DNA of 64,000 bases from Vibrio agarivorans (GCF_030409635.1 NZ_JAUFQF010000001.1:310001-374000), one strand, 5' to 3'; positions 53,492 through 62,443 are shown, counted from the stretch's first letter. Program-made: numbers and translations. The notes: generated from the letters alone by a model not told the origin.

Positions 53492-54613
53492 TTAAGCCAC
53501 TTCTAAAGCGGTATCTGTCTTGATAAACGAGAGATCTAAGCTAACTGCTACGCTCTCGTTAGTCACTTTACCGTGAATGACATTCAGGCCATTCTTGAGG
53601 TGTGCATCAGAGAGTAGGGCTTGCTTATAGCCTTGATTCGCTAGCTTTAGGATGTAAGGAAGTGTCGCGTTATTCAGTGCAAACGTTGAAGTTCTTGCAA
53701 CTGCGCCAGGCATGTTTGCCACACAATAGTGAACCACACCATCGACGATGTATGTTGGCTCTGCGTGAGTTGTTGCGCGAGATGTTTCGAAACAGCCGCC
53801 TTGGTCGATAGCTACATCAACAATAGCACTGCCTTCTTTCATTGCTGCAATCATCTCTTTGCTTACAAGCTTAGGTGCCGCAGCGCCGGGGATAAGTACA
53901 CCACCCACGACCAGATCGGACTCTAGAACCGCAGCTTCAAGGTTGTGCTGATTTGAATAGACGGTTTTCACGCTGCTTCCAAACTGCGCATTGAGTTTAC
54001 GTAACGTATCGACATTGTTATCAAGAATGGTTGTATCTGCACCTAAGCCAATGGCCATTTGTGCGGCATTAGCACCGACGACACCACCACCAATGATAGT
54101 CACTTTCGCAGGAGCGACACCAGCGACACCACCCAGTAATAGCCCAACACCACCTTGAGACTTCTCAAGACACGCAGCGCCCGCTTGAATAGACATGCGA
54201 CCAGCCACTTCAGACATTGGTGCGAGTAGTGGTAAACCACCATTGTTGCTTGTAATGGTCTCATAGGCGATGCAGACAGATTCAGAGGAAATCAGATCTT
54301 CGGTTTGTGCTATATCTGGCGCTAGATGCAGATACGTAAATAGTAATTGATCTGGACGCAGACGAGCACGCTCTTCAGCTAACGGCTCTTTGACTTTGAC
54401 AATCATCTCAGCCGTTGCAAACACTTCATCAGCGGTGTCGAGAATGATTGCGCCTGCTTGAACATACTCTTCATCACTACACAGAATACCTAAGCCTGCT
54501 CCTTGCTCTACGAACACCTCATGCCCTTGGCGAGTCACTTCTAGAACGCTTGCTGGCGTCATACCTACACGATACTCATGCACTTTAATTTCTTTTGGTA
54601 CACCGATTTTCAT
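53492..54613 (-). CDS. ald: Alanine dehydrogenase
   Basis: A 373-residue NAD-dependent enzyme: L-alanine to pyruvate plus ammonia. Motifs: MKIGVPKEIKVHEYRVGMTP (substrate Arg15), VKVKEPLAEE near residue 72, the Rossmann loop VTIIGGGVVGANAAQMAIGLGA near residue 170, VDVAIDQGGCFETSRATTH near residue 268 and VHYCVANMPGAVARTST near residue 292. It is last of an operon with the TauE/SafE and SDR genes, 35 bases after the SDR gene. Next to taurine:pyruvate aminotransferase it regenerates pyruvate and frees ammonia from the alanine formed. Confidence 0.95.
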   Translation of the reverse strand: MKIGVPKEIKVHEYRVGMTPASVLEVTRQGHEVFVEQGAGLGILCSDEEYVQAGAIILDTADEVFATAEMIVKVKEPLAEERARLRPDQLLFTYLHLAPDIAQTEDLISSESVCIAYETITSNNGGLPLLAPMSEVAGRMSIQAGAACLEKSQGGVGLLLGGVAGVAPAKVTIIGGGVVGANAAQMAIGLGADTTILDNNVDTLRKLNAQFGSSVKTVYSNQHNLEAAVLESDLVVGGVLIPGAAAPKLVSKEMIAAMKEGSAIVDVAIDQGGCFETSRATTHAEPTYIVDGVVHYCVANMPGAVARTSTFALNNATLPYILKLANQGYKQALLSDAHLKNGLNVIHGKVTNESVAVSLDLSFIKTDTALEVA

Positions 54614-54648
54614 AGTGAATCTCCCTGTATAAATTGAATATGTAAAAA

Positions 54649-55419
54649 CTACTGTTGTTTAACTACTTTGAAGTTATCCCACGCCTGACTGGTTGGCATG
54701 ACTTCTAGGCTGTTGATATTGATGTGACTGGGTTGTTCCGCTACCCAAAACATGATGTCAGCGATGTCTTCTGGTTGAAGAGGGTTAGTACCATCATAAA
54801 TTTGGTTATATTTGTCTTGGTCACCATTGAATCGAACCAAACTGAACTCACTTTCCGACAAACCTGGTTCTAGGCTAGTGACTCTGACTCCTGTTCCTGC
54901 AAAATCTGAGCGCAAGTTACGGGAAAACTGTGCAACGAACGCTTTACTTGCGCCGTAGACATGCGCGCCCGGATAACACCAATTGGATGCGATACTCGCT
55001 AAGTTTATGATCGTCGCTTTAGGTTGCTTTAAAAGCATCGGAATAAGTGAATGAGTGACATTGACAAGACCCGTTACGTTGGTATCAATCATCGTATGCC
55101 AATCATCGAGAGACGCTTTGTCTGCAGGGCTTGCCCCTAACGCTAATCCTGCGTTGTTAATGAGCACCTCAACGTTTTTAAATGAAGTCGGTAAAGCTTC
55201 GATTACCGAACGAACTTGGTCAGCGTCTCTGACATCAAGCTGTGCAACGTGGACTTTACAGTGAGGGGTTAGCTCATCAGCAAGGGCATTCAAACGCTCT
55301 AAACGTCGACCTGTCAGCACCAGTTGATATCCCTGATGACCGAAGCGTCTTGCCGCTGCTTGCCCAAAACCTGAAGTTGCTCCGGTGATAAATACAGTAG
55401 GTAATGTGTGAAGACTCAT
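54649..55419 (-). CDS. isfD: Short-chain dehydrogenase, probable sulfoacetaldehyde reductase
   Basis: A 256-residue SDR of the YdfG type. The NADP site is FITGATSGFGQAAARRFG, followed by NNAGLALGASPADKASLDDW, and the catalytic triad lies in NLASIASNWCYPGAHVYGASKAFV (Ser, Tyr, Lys near residues 145-163). It has the YdfG-like end SLEPGLSESEFSLVRF. In Chromohalobacter salexigens an SDR of this type (IsfD) reduces sulfoacetaldehyde to isethionate in a taurine-nitrogen cluster with a TauE-like exporter. The same neighbours are here, so I infer the same activity. A serine/3-hydroxy acid dehydrogenase is the alternative. Confidence 0.75.
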   Translation of the reverse strand: MSLHTLPTVFITGATSGFGQAAARRFGHQGYQLVLTGRRLERLNALADELTPHCKVHVAQLDVRDADQVRSVIEALPTSFKNVEVLINNAGLALGASPADKASLDDWHTMIDTNVTGLVNVTHSLIPMLLKQPKATIINLASIASNWCYPGAHVYGASKAFVAQFSRNLRSDFAGTGVRVTSLEPGLSESEFSLVRFNGDQDKYNQIYDGTNPLQPEDIADIMFWVAEQPSHININSLEVMPTSQAWDNFKVVKQQ

Positions 55420-55437
55420 AATAAATTTCCTTATTCT

Positions 55438-56163
55438 TTAAAGCGTCCAAATTGCTTTAGCGAGTGTTAACCCTGAAAGGCTAAGCATGAGGTAAAACGC
55501 ACCTTGGTGAATGACTGAAATACTCTTTAGGTGATAAGCGAGTTTTCCCAAAAGTAGCCCAACGATTGCCACAAATGGGTAGGCAATGGGGTGTTCGGGC
55601 ATTAAATACCACTGCTTATTGATGATGTAACTGATCCCAACGACAAAGCAGGCTGTAATGAAGAAGTAGCTGATTAAGCTATCGCGTTGTTGTTGAATAC
55701 TGGCATCGCTATATCGCATATAAATCACTACTGGAGCTCCGCCAGCGGATACTGCACTTGTAGACCAACCAGACATGAAACCACACAGTATGGGGGAGCG
55801 TGATAATCGCGTTAACCGCTCGGAGCGTGTGTGATTAATAGCTGCTAGCGCGAGAATGGTTGCGGGGACCATAATCTTTAAAATTTCGTCTGGAAGCTGT
55901 ATTAGCATGAGATAACCAAATGGTACGCCTGCAATCGTTGCCAAAAAAATGGGCGTCAATCGTTTGAAATCGGTTCGATTCCAACTCTGGGCGACAAGGG
56001 GAAGCGATATCATCAGATCAAGCAAAAGCACAGCTGGTACCATCTCTGCCACTGGGTAGAAAGCGGAGAGAACCAGAATAACAATCGCTGAAAAACCAAA
56101 CCCGGTGTAGCCACGAATGAAGCCGGCTAAAACCAACGTGAAGGCAATTATCAATTCTGTCAT
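55438..56163 (-). CDS. isfE: TauE/SafE-family membrane exporter, probable isethionate or sulfonate exporter
   Basis: A 241-residue membrane protein with about eight hydrophobic segments. The family pattern is RGYTGFGFSAIVILVLSAFYPVAEMVPAVLLLDLM near the N-terminus and GFMSGWSTSAVSAGGAPVVIYMRY near residue 130. I choose ATG 56163 since AAGGAGG precedes it. It is first gene of an operon with SDR and ald, 18 bases from the SDR gene, behind the shared two-part motif at 56228. TauE/SafE members export sulfite or sulfonates; with no sulfite-releasing enzyme in the window, isethionate is the likely cargo. Confidence 0.8.
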   Translation of the reverse strand: MTELIIAFTLVLAGFIRGYTGFGFSAIVILVLSAFYPVAEMVPAVLLLDLMISLPLVAQSWNRTDFKRLTPIFLATIAGVPFGYLMLIQLPDEILKIMVPATILALAAINHTRSERLTRLSRSPILCGFMSGWSTSAVSAGGAPVVIYMRYSDASIQQQRDSLISYFFITACFVVGISYIINKQWYLMPEHPIAYPFVAIVGLLLGKLAYHLKSISVIHQGAFYLMLSLSGLTLAKAIWTL

Positions 56164-56227
56164 CGCAGCCTCCTTACTTGGCTTTTGCGTCCATAGGAAC
56201 AATCTACGCTGCGACGAAATTGGAAAT

Positions 56228-56254
56228 TAGTACCAGTTAAAGTTATTTATGGGG
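56228..56254 (-). promoter_or_regulatory. TauR-type operator before the exporter-SDR-ald operon
   Basis: On the minus strand CCCCATAAATA (56254-56244), seven bases, then CTGGTACTA (56236-56228), ending 64 bases before the ATG. Copies with the same spacing precede tpa (57855) and tauA (59467). CTGG-N-CTAA-like repeats recall the TauR sites described in Rhodobacter. Confidence 0.65.
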
Positions 56255-56270
56255 TCAAGTTAAGCTGACA

Positions 56271-56300
56271 AAAAAGCCAACCGTTTTAATCGGTTGGCTT
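56271..56300 (-). terminator. Terminator after the MocR gene
   Basis: AAGCCAACCG/CGGTTGGCTT forms a perfect 10-bp stem followed by TTT on the minus strand. Confidence 0.88.
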
Positions 56301-56303
56301 AAC

Positions 56304-57782
56304 TTAAAGCAGAGAGGCGAGTCTTTTGATACCAGGCTCAATCTTATCGATATCAATGGCAGAAAAACCCATCCTAACGTATCGCCGGCTTTCAATATTA
56401 AAGCGAGCAAAATGGACTGTTCCTGGCTCAACTAATACGCCAATTTGTTTGGCTTGCTGAGCAAAGCGCTCACAATCAATATTATCAGGTAGCTTTAACC
56501 AAAAGGCGCTACCGCCCATAGTTTCCGTTGTTACGCAGTGAGGAAGGTAAGTCTCTAACGCACTGCGCATTGCAGTCCAGCGCTCTTGATAACAGTTTTT
56601 TAGCTTTCTGAGGTAGGTGTCGTAGTGGCCAAGCGAAATGAACAGCGCGCAGGTGCGTTGGTTGTTTGCTGGTGGGTGGCGATACATGAGCCGTCTCAAG
56701 CCCCTAGCGGCTTCGGTGAGAGGTCTCTCTGCCACCATATAACCCATTCTTAGGCCAGGAGAGAGAGATTTGGATAGACTGCCGATATAAATCACGCGCC
56801 CATTGGTATCGAGGCTTTTTAATGAAGGGCTAGCCTGATGCAAAACATTGACCTCACTCTCATAGTCATCTTCAATAATCACGAAGTCATATTTTTCTGC
56901 TGCGTCGAGCAGTGCTTGTCTCCGATTCATCGACATCGTCACGTTAGTCGGCACTTGGTGGCTCGGCGTGACATAGACATAGTCACACTTCTTAAGGTTC
57001 TCAGAAATCTCAACACCTTGTGGATCAATAGAAAGAGGGAGGGTTTTGCTTCCTTGAGAGGAAAATATGTTTCGTACATCTGGATACCCCGGCTCCTCTA
57101 CGCCCAGCGTTGTACCTGATCCCCCTAAAAGTTGCGCGAGTAAGAACAGAGAGTTTTGCGTGCCGATGGTAATTAAAATCTCATCACTTTTTGCTTGTAT
57201 AGCACGCTTGGTGAGCACGTTACTTTGCAACTGCTTGATTAGTGCAGGGTCGTCGCTGTCGATAGAGTCTGAAATCCAATCTTTAACAACGCCAGCTCTT
57301 TGCGACAGTCGACAACATTCACGCCAATGATTGAGTGGGAACAGGGAATGATCAGGCTGTCCAAACAAGAATGGGTATGGGTAATCCTGCCAATTTTTCG
57401 CTTTAGATATGTTCCTTTGATGACTTAGGTTCGCCTTTATTCTGTTGTTCCAAAACTGGGCAGGCTTTGCACCATAAATATCACTACCTAATGGTTTTTT
57501 TTTAGGTGCTCCACTTGATAGAGATGAGTCTAAAGCGTCAGGGTTAGGGTAGTATCCACTACGTTCTTGGGCTTGTAAGTAGCCTTCATCCACAAGTTTG
57601 TCGTACACCGAAACAACAGTATTACGTGAAACGCGTAGCATAGATGCGAGCTTACGGCACGAGGGGAGTGCCTTATCTTCGAATACACCTTTCTTCATTG
57701 CTTCTAGCAAGTGTTCGCGAATTTGTTCCTGCAAGCTTCGTTCGGGAGTAAACTGGATATGCATTAAGTAATCGCTTTTCAT
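56304..57782 (-). CDS. tauR: MocR-type GntR/aminotransferase regulator, probable taurine regulator
   Basis: A 492-residue fusion regulator. The N-terminal GntR winged helix (residues 10-80: LQEQIREHLLEAMKKG, SCRKLASMLRVSRNTVVSVYDKL) is joined by a linker of about 60 residues to a class I aminotransferase-like domain with the PLP-lysine region YIGSLSKSLSPGLRMGYMVA near residue 340. MocR proteins use PLP and an amino compound as ligand; TauR does so with taurine. It is divergent from tpa, and the motif at 57855 lies between them. It likely activates tpa, tauABC and the exporter operon; other MocR roles (PdxR, GabR) fit the context less well. Confidence 0.85.
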   Translation of the reverse strand: MKSDYLMHIQFTPERSLQEQIREHLLEAMKKGVFEDKALPSCRKLASMLRVSRNTVVSVYDKLVDEGYLQAQERSGYYPNPDALDSSLSSGAPKKKPLGSDIYGAKPAQFWNNRIKANLSHQRNISKAKNWQDYPYPFLFGQPDHSLFPLNHWRECCRLSQRAGVVKDWISDSIDSDDPALIKQLQSNVLTKRAIQAKSDEILITIGTQNSLFLLAQLLGGSGTTLGVEEPGYPDVRNIFSSQGSKTLPLSIDPQGVEISENLKKCDYVYVTPSHQVPTNVTMSMNRRQALLDAAEKYDFVIIEDDYESEVNVLHQASPSLKSLDTNGRVIYIGSLSKSLSPGLRMGYMVAERPLTEAARGLRRLMYRHPPANNQRTCALFISLGHYDTYLRKLKNCYQERWTAMRSALETYLPHCVTTETMGGSAFWLKLPDNIDCERFAQQAKQIGVLVEPGTVHFARFNIESRRYVRMGFSAIDIDKIEPGIKRLASLL

Positions 57783-57854
57783 AATCGAACCCTATAACTC
57801 TGTGTTTTATAGGGTTATTGCATCAACTATGCCAAAGTAGTATTCGAATTCTGT

Positions 57855-57881
57855 CCCCATAAATACCTAGTTCTGGTTCTA
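57855..57881 (+). promoter_or_regulatory. TauR-type operator before tpa
   Basis: CCCCATAAATA (57855-57865), seven bases, then CTGGTTCTA (57873-57881), 51 bases before the tpa ATG in the MocR/tpa divergent region. The second box continues into a CTGG-N8-CCAG palindrome. It matches the motif at 56228 in both boxes and in spacing. Confidence 0.65.
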
Positions 57882-57932
57882 TAGCCAGAGATAAGAGTTT
57901 GCCTATTGTGAATGGAAACACGAGGAGGGCTT

Positions 57933-59351
57933 ATGGATTACGGACAATCACGATTAGTTGAACCCCAAAATGCTACGCAAGTGGAAGAGTGGGATAAAGA
58001 ACACGTTTGGCACCATATTACACAGCATGCTCCTTTTGCTGATAAGGCGCCTTTGATCATGTCGCATGGTAAAGGAGAGTATGTTTGGGATATTAAAGGT
58101 AATCGCTATTTAGATGCCAGTTCAGGCGGTGTTTGGTGTGTGAACGTTGGCTATGGACGCGAGTCAATGGCTGAAGTGATTAAGCAACAGGCATTGAAAC
58201 TTAACTATTTTGCGGGGACCGCAGGCTCTCCTGTGATGGCGGAGTTTGCGAATAAACTGATCGAAAAGATGCCAGGAATGAAACGCGTATTCTTTTCTAA
58301 CTCAGGCTCTGAGGCCAATGAAAAAGCTTACAAAATGGTGCGTCAAATAGCGCATAAAAAGTATGGGGGCAAAAAGCACAAAATCCTTTACCGTGAAAGA
58401 GACTACCACGGCACAACGATCACCTGTTTGAGTTCGACAGGTCAAGAGCAGCGCCGTGAGCAATATGGGCCTTTCACTCCGGGGTTTGTTGAGTTCCCTC
58501 ACTGTTGTGAGTATCGCAGTCAGTTTGAGAACAGCGAAAACTATGGCATCAAAGCAGCGCAAGAACTTGAAAAGGTTATCTTGCGTGAAGGGCCTGAAAC
58601 CGTTGGCGCTATCGTCATTGAGCCTATCACGGCTGGTGGCGGTGTTATCACGCCTCCTGAAGGTTATTATCAAGAAGTTCAACGTATTTGTAACCAGTAC
58701 GATATTTTGATCCATGTGGATGAAGTGGTGTGTGGTGTTGGCCGCACAGGTGAATGGTTTGGCTATCAGCACTACGGGCTAAAGCCAGACATAGTCACTA
58801 TGGCTAAAGGCGTTGCTTCCGCTTACGCTGCTATCTCTTGTACAGTCACTACGGAAGAAGTGTTTGATTTGTTCAAGCAGAATCCAGATGACCCATTCGA
58901 TTACTTCCGTGACATCAGTACGTTCGGTGCTTGTACGATTGGCCCTGCAGCGGCGCTCGAGAACTTTAGAATCATTGAAGATGAAAATCTTGTAAATAAC
59001 GCCGCGAGAGTCGGCCAATACATCAAGAAGAAGCTGGAAACCTTGATGCAGTCTACGCCGATGATTGGAGATGTACGTGGACAAGGGCTATTAATTGGCA
59101 TTGAGTTGGTTGAAGACCGATCATCCAAAAAGCCAGTTCACGAAAGCATTGCAGCCGATATTGTGGCCAAATGTATGCAACGCGGAGTGCTAATTGGTAG
59201 AACTAACCGTTCGTTTGAGCACTTTAACAATACACTGTGTTTGAGCCCACCATTAACCTTATCTGTTGAACAAGCGGATACGATCGTTGATGTTCTAAGT
59301 GAAGTGTTTAAAGAACTTACCCCCAAGAAAAGCCCCTCTCTAGTGGCTTAA
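57933..59351 (+). CDS. tpa: Taurine:pyruvate aminotransferase
   Basis: A 472-residue class III PLP aminotransferase. I choose ATG 57933 because GAGGAGGG precedes it closely. Motifs: WDIKGNRYLDASSGGVWCVNVGYG near residue 50, FFSNSGSEANEKAYKMVRQ near residue 120, IVIEPITAGGGVITPPEGY near residue 235, HVDEVVCGVGRTGEWFG near residue 270 and PLP Lys292 in TMAKGVASAY. It resembles taurine:pyruvate or taurine:2-oxoglutarate transaminases: taurine plus pyruvate gives sulfoacetaldehyde plus alanine. tauABC follows, and ald and the SDR lie nearby to handle both products. Confidence 0.88.
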   Translation: MDYGQSRLVEPQNATQVEEWDKEHVWHHITQHAPFADKAPLIMSHGKGEYVWDIKGNRYLDASSGGVWCVNVGYGRESMAEVIKQQALKLNYFAGTAGSPVMAEFANKLIEKMPGMKRVFFSNSGSEANEKAYKMVRQIAHKKYGGKKHKILYRERDYHGTTITCLSSTGQEQRREQYGPFTPGFVEFPHCCEYRSQFENSENYGIKAAQELEKVILREGPETVGAIVIEPITAGGGVITPPEGYYQEVQRICNQYDILIHVDEVVCGVGRTGEWFGYQHYGLKPDIVTMAKGVASAYAAISCTVTTEEVFDLFKQNPDDPFDYFRDISTFGACTIGPAAALENFRIIEDENLVNNAARVGQYIKKKLETLMQSTPMIGDVRGQGLLIGIELVEDRSSKKPVHESIAADIVAKCMQRGVLIGRTNRSFEHFNNTLCLSPPLTLSVEQADTIVDVLSEVFKELTPKKSPSLVA

Positions 59352-59372
59352 CGTCACTCTAAGCCTCAAGCT

Positions 59373-59408
59373 AAGGTGCCCCAATGATTTCATTGGGGCA
59401 CCTTTTTA
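59373..59408 (+). terminator. Terminator between tpa and tauA
   Basis: AGGTGCCCCAATG/CATTGGGGCACCT forms a perfect 13-bp stem, loop attt, then TTTTT. tauABC therefore has its own promoter. Confidence 0.92.
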
Positions 59409-59466
59409 TTTTCATGCTCAAGGTACGAGATGCACTTTGTTGGTGCGTTACTTTGGTGCACAACTG

Positions 59467-59493
59467 GACCATTAAAGAAATTGTCTGGTACTA
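59467..59493 (+). promoter_or_regulatory. TauR-type operator before tauABC
   Basis: CTGGTACTA (59485-59493) is identical to the box at 56228. Seven bases upstream, the 11-base stretch keeps CCAT-N-AA of the other box. It ends 59 bases before the tauA ATG. It is the weakest of the three on its left side. Confidence 0.55.
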
Positions 59494-59552
59494 CCTAATA
59501 AGAGGTAGAACACATAATTTGGTACTGTCTCTCATCAAAAAAGGATTTAGAC

Positions 59553-60584
59553 ATGAACAAGACCATAAACAAGTTACTGAAAAATAAGTTGGCTACCAAA
59601 GCTGCGATACTGGGTACTCTATTATGTTCAGCCAACGTGATGGCGGCGAAAGAGGTAACAATTGGTTATCAAGGGATGTTTAACCCAATGAAGTTTGCCA
59701 TTGACCAGCAATTGGTTGAAGAGAAGACGGGTTATGAAATCAAGTGGCGCAAATTTGATTCGGGAGCAAGAGCCATCACAGCAATGGCTGCAGGCGCAGT
59801 CGATATGACAGTTGCGGGCTCTAGCCCAATCGCGAGCGCAGCAAGTAATGGCGTTGATATGCAGTTAGTGTGGGTAATGGAAAACATCGCTGATGCAGAA
59901 GCACTCGTCGTTAAAGATGGTAGTGGTATCTCTTCACCAGCAGATTTGAAAGGCAAGCGAATTGCTGTCCCATTTGTTTCAACAACCCACTTTCATATGC
60001 TGTTTGCGTTGGAACAATTCGGCTTAGGTGAAAAAGACGTCAAACTTATCAATATGCAGCCAAATGCGATTATGGCGGCATGGCAGCGCGGCGATATTGA
60101 CGGTGCATTCATTTGGGACCCTGCACTTGGCAGCATCAAGCAAGACGGAAGTGTTTTGATTACTTCAAAGCAGCTGAGTGCCTGGGGTAAACCGACCTTT
60201 GATGGCCTGATTTCCAATACGGAGTTTGCAAAAGAAAACGCAGAGTTCGTCACTCAGTTCATTTCGGTGATTGCGGATGTTGATGCTCAATATCGCGCTA
60301 ATAAAGAGACCTTTTCTGGTTCAGACCCAATGGCGGTATCAGTGGCGAAGCTGGCTGGTGGTGAGCCTGAGGGCGTAGTAGAAGCGATGAGCTTGTATGA
60401 GTTCCTTGACGTGGATACTCAGCTTTCTTGTCAATGGTTGGGCTGTGGTGAAGCAGGCGGTGCAACACAAGCGTTAAAAGCTACGTCCGAATTCTTGCTT
60501 CAAGAGAAGAAGATCTCTGCGCTGCAGCCTGATTATAGTGTGTTCGTGAATCCGACCTTTGCACAAGCAGTAGCAGCACAATAA
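59553..60584 (+). CDS. tauA: Taurine ABC transporter substrate-binding protein
   Basis: A 343-residue periplasmic protein. The signal peptide ends at NVMAAKEV near residue 33. Family features: IGYQGMFNPMKFAIDQQ, KWRKFDSGARAITAMAAGAVDMTVAGSSPIASAAS near residue 70, and GKRIAVPFVSTTHFHMLFALEQFGL near residue 132. QRGDIDGAFIWDPAL follows near residue 180. This is the SsuA/TauA family, with the TauA-like SSPIA pocket. It is first of the tauABC operon (TauB 39 bases downstream) and delivers taurine to TauBC. Confidence 0.92.
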   Translation: MNKTINKLLKNKLATKAAILGTLLCSANVMAAKEVTIGYQGMFNPMKFAIDQQLVEEKTGYEIKWRKFDSGARAITAMAAGAVDMTVAGSSPIASAASNGVDMQLVWVMENIADAEALVVKDGSGISSPADLKGKRIAVPFVSTTHFHMLFALEQFGLGEKDVKLINMQPNAIMAAWQRGDIDGAFIWDPALGSIKQDGSVLITSKQLSAWGKPTFDGLISNTEFAKENAEFVTQFISVIADVDAQYRANKETFSGSDPMAVSVAKLAGGEPEGVVEAMSLYEFLDVDTQLSCQWLGCGEAGGATQALKATSEFLLQEKKISALQPDYSVFVNPTFAQAVAAQ

Positions 60585-60623
60585 TTTGGCTATTTGAAGA
60601 GAATCAAGACAAGGAAGTAACGT

Positions 60624-61475
60624 ATGACGACAGAGAAAACACTTAAAATCCATGATGTATCTGTGATTTATGAAGACCGTCAAGGCGGAGAGCCAGTGAG
60701 AGCGCTGTCGGGGCTCAATTTGGAAATAGAGCAAGGTGAATTGGTTGTAGCGTTAGGGGCATCAGGTTGTGGCAAAACAACGCTACTCAACTTAATGGCT
60801 GGCTTTATTACACCGTCAGAAGGCTACTTAACACTTGGAGATTCATCCATCGAAGGGTTTCCTAGAGTGGCAATGGGCCGAGATATTGGTGACCAAATCA
60901 CTGGACCAAGCGCTGACCGTGGTGTCGTGTTCCAAAAGCATGCGTTGTTTCCTTGGCTTAACGTAATTGAAAATACAGCATTTGGTTTGAAGCTGCGTGG
61001 TGTTGATAAGCAGGATCGCTTAGAGAAAGCGGCGAAATATCTGAAATTAGTGGGTCTTGAAGATTTCCATCAGCACAAAATTTACCAGCTATCAGGGGGG
61101 ATGCAGCAACGTGTTGGTATCGCCCGCGCACTGACAAACGACCCTAGTATTCTATTGCTTGATGAGCCGTTAGGTGCACTGGATGCTCTGACTCGCGAGA
61201 CTCTTCAAGAGCTGTTATTAGATGCGTGGCAAACCACCAACAAGATGATGTTTTTTATCACCCATAGTGTAGAAGAAGCACTGTTTATGGCGTCACGGTT
61301 GATCGTTATGTCACCAAGGCCAGGCCGAATCACACACAGTTTTGAGTTGGACTTCAACAAACGATTCCTAGAGTGTCGCGATGCAAGGGCAGTGAAATCG
61401 ATGCCAGACTTTATCGAGATGCGCGAAAAAATCTTGTCCATCATTCACCAAGATGAAGTCGCGGAGGTAGCATAA
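60624..61475 (+). CDS. tauB: Taurine ABC transporter ATP-binding protein
   Basis: A 283-residue ATPase. Walker A is GASGCGKTT (near residue 48), the Q-loop is VFQKHALFPWLNVIENTAFGL, the signature is LSGGMQQRVGIARAL, Walker B is ILLLDEPLGALDALTRE and the H-loop FFITHSVEEALFM. These are normal for the nitrate/sulfonate/taurine importers. The insertion SSIEGFPRVAMGRDIGDQITGPSADRG is slightly longer than in E. coli TauB. It overlaps tauC by one base (ATG inside the stop region), so the two are translationally coupled. Confidence 0.93.
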   Translation: MTTEKTLKIHDVSVIYEDRQGGEPVRALSGLNLEIEQGELVVALGASGCGKTTLLNLMAGFITPSEGYLTLGDSSIEGFPRVAMGRDIGDQITGPSADRGVVFQKHALFPWLNVIENTAFGLKLRGVDKQDRLEKAAKYLKLVGLEDFHQHKIYQLSGGMQQRVGIARALTNDPSILLLDEPLGALDALTRETLQELLLDAWQTTNKMMFFITHSVEEALFMASRLIVMSPRPGRITHSFELDFNKRFLECRDARAVKSMPDFIEMREKILSIIHQDEVAEVA

Positions 61476-62443
61476 TGAATCAAGCAGTATTAACTAGCGA
61501 AGCAGAATTTAACGAAGAATCAGTAGCTTCGCCACAAGATATCGGCAGCGATAAACCTTCGAAAATCGAAGTGCCAGAGCAGCAAGAGAGTGTTATTCAT
61601 CGTACCCCACCATTTTATATGCTAATTCAGGGCATCAAGAGTAGAACACTGACGCCAGCAAATTATTATGGTGAACCAGGTCAAGGCGACTCGAGAATCA
61701 TATCGGTTATTGCGAGCATTTTTTTCATCGGTTTGTGGGCTCTTGTGACAGAAATGGGGTGGGTTAAGCCACTATTTCTTCCTACTCCGAGTGCTGTGAT
61801 TGAACGCTTTGGTGATTTGGTCGTTCACGGGTTTTCCGGTGTCTCTTTGACTGATCATCTAGCAGCGAGTTTAGGGCGTGTCTTCGGCGCCTTTTTCTTA
61901 GCGGTCGCAACCGCAGTGCCGATCGGCATTTTGATTGGCTCAAACGTGTGGGTTCGTGGCGTGTTTGACCCCTTGATTGAGTTCTATCGTCCATTACCGC
62001 CGCTAGCTTACTTACCTTTGGTAATTATATGGTTAGGTATTGATGAGACCAGTAAAGTGACCCTTATCTATCTTGCGATGTTTGCACCCATTGCTTTGAG
62101 CGCAAGAGCAGGTGTTAACTCGGCACGCAGCGAACAGATTCAAGCCGCATATTCTATGGGAGCCTCTAAAGCCCAAGTCCTTTATCACGTCATTATCAAA
62201 AGTGCGTTGCCAGAAATTCTCACTGGATTGCGAATCGGTATTGGTTTTGGCTGGACAACCTTGGTCGCAAGTGAAATGGTTGCCGCAGAAGCCGGTATTG
62301 GCTTTATGGTACTCAACGCCGCAGAGTTTCTTGTCACCGACGTCGTTATCGCGGGCATCATCATCATCGGTGTAATTGCTTATGCCTTTGATATGCTGAT
62401 GCGCTATTTAGAGAAGAAATTGGTGCCTTGGAAAGGGTATTAA
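61475..62443 (+). CDS. tauC: Taurine ABC transporter permease
   Basis: A 322-residue permease. A long hydrophilic N-terminus (about 70 residues) precedes six membrane segments. The ABC-docking loop is seen as QIQAAYSMGASKAQVLYHVIIKSALPEIL near residue 208. The family ending RYLEKKLVPWKGY is typical of TauC/SsuC. It overlaps tauB by one base. A GC-rich but weak hairpin follows near 62475; no clear terminator. Confidence 0.92.
   Translation: MNQAVLTSEAEFNEESVASPQDIGSDKPSKIEVPEQQESVIHRTPPFYMLIQGIKSRTLTPANYYGEPGQGDSRIISVIASIFFIGLWALVTEMGWVKPLFLPTPSAVIERFGDLVVHGFSGVSLTDHLAASLGRVFGAFFLAVATAVPIGILIGSNVWVRGVFDPLIEFYRPLPPLAYLPLVIIWLGIDETSKVTLIYLAMFAPIALSARAGVNSARSEQIQAAYSMGASKAQVLYHVIIKSALPEILTGLRIGIGFGWTTLVASEMVAAEAGIGFMVLNAAEFLVTDVVIAGIIIIGVIAYAFDMLMRYLEKKLVPWKGY

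Noticed and set aside
56304..57782. MocR regulator as PdxR (vitamin B6) or GabR
   Set aside because: No pdx or gab genes are nearby, while its divergent neighbour and the shared motif point to taurine genes.
58302..58772. Minus-strand ORF of 156 codons
   Set aside because: Lies wholly within tpa, which has all PLP-aminotransferase motifs; no ribosome site or family match.
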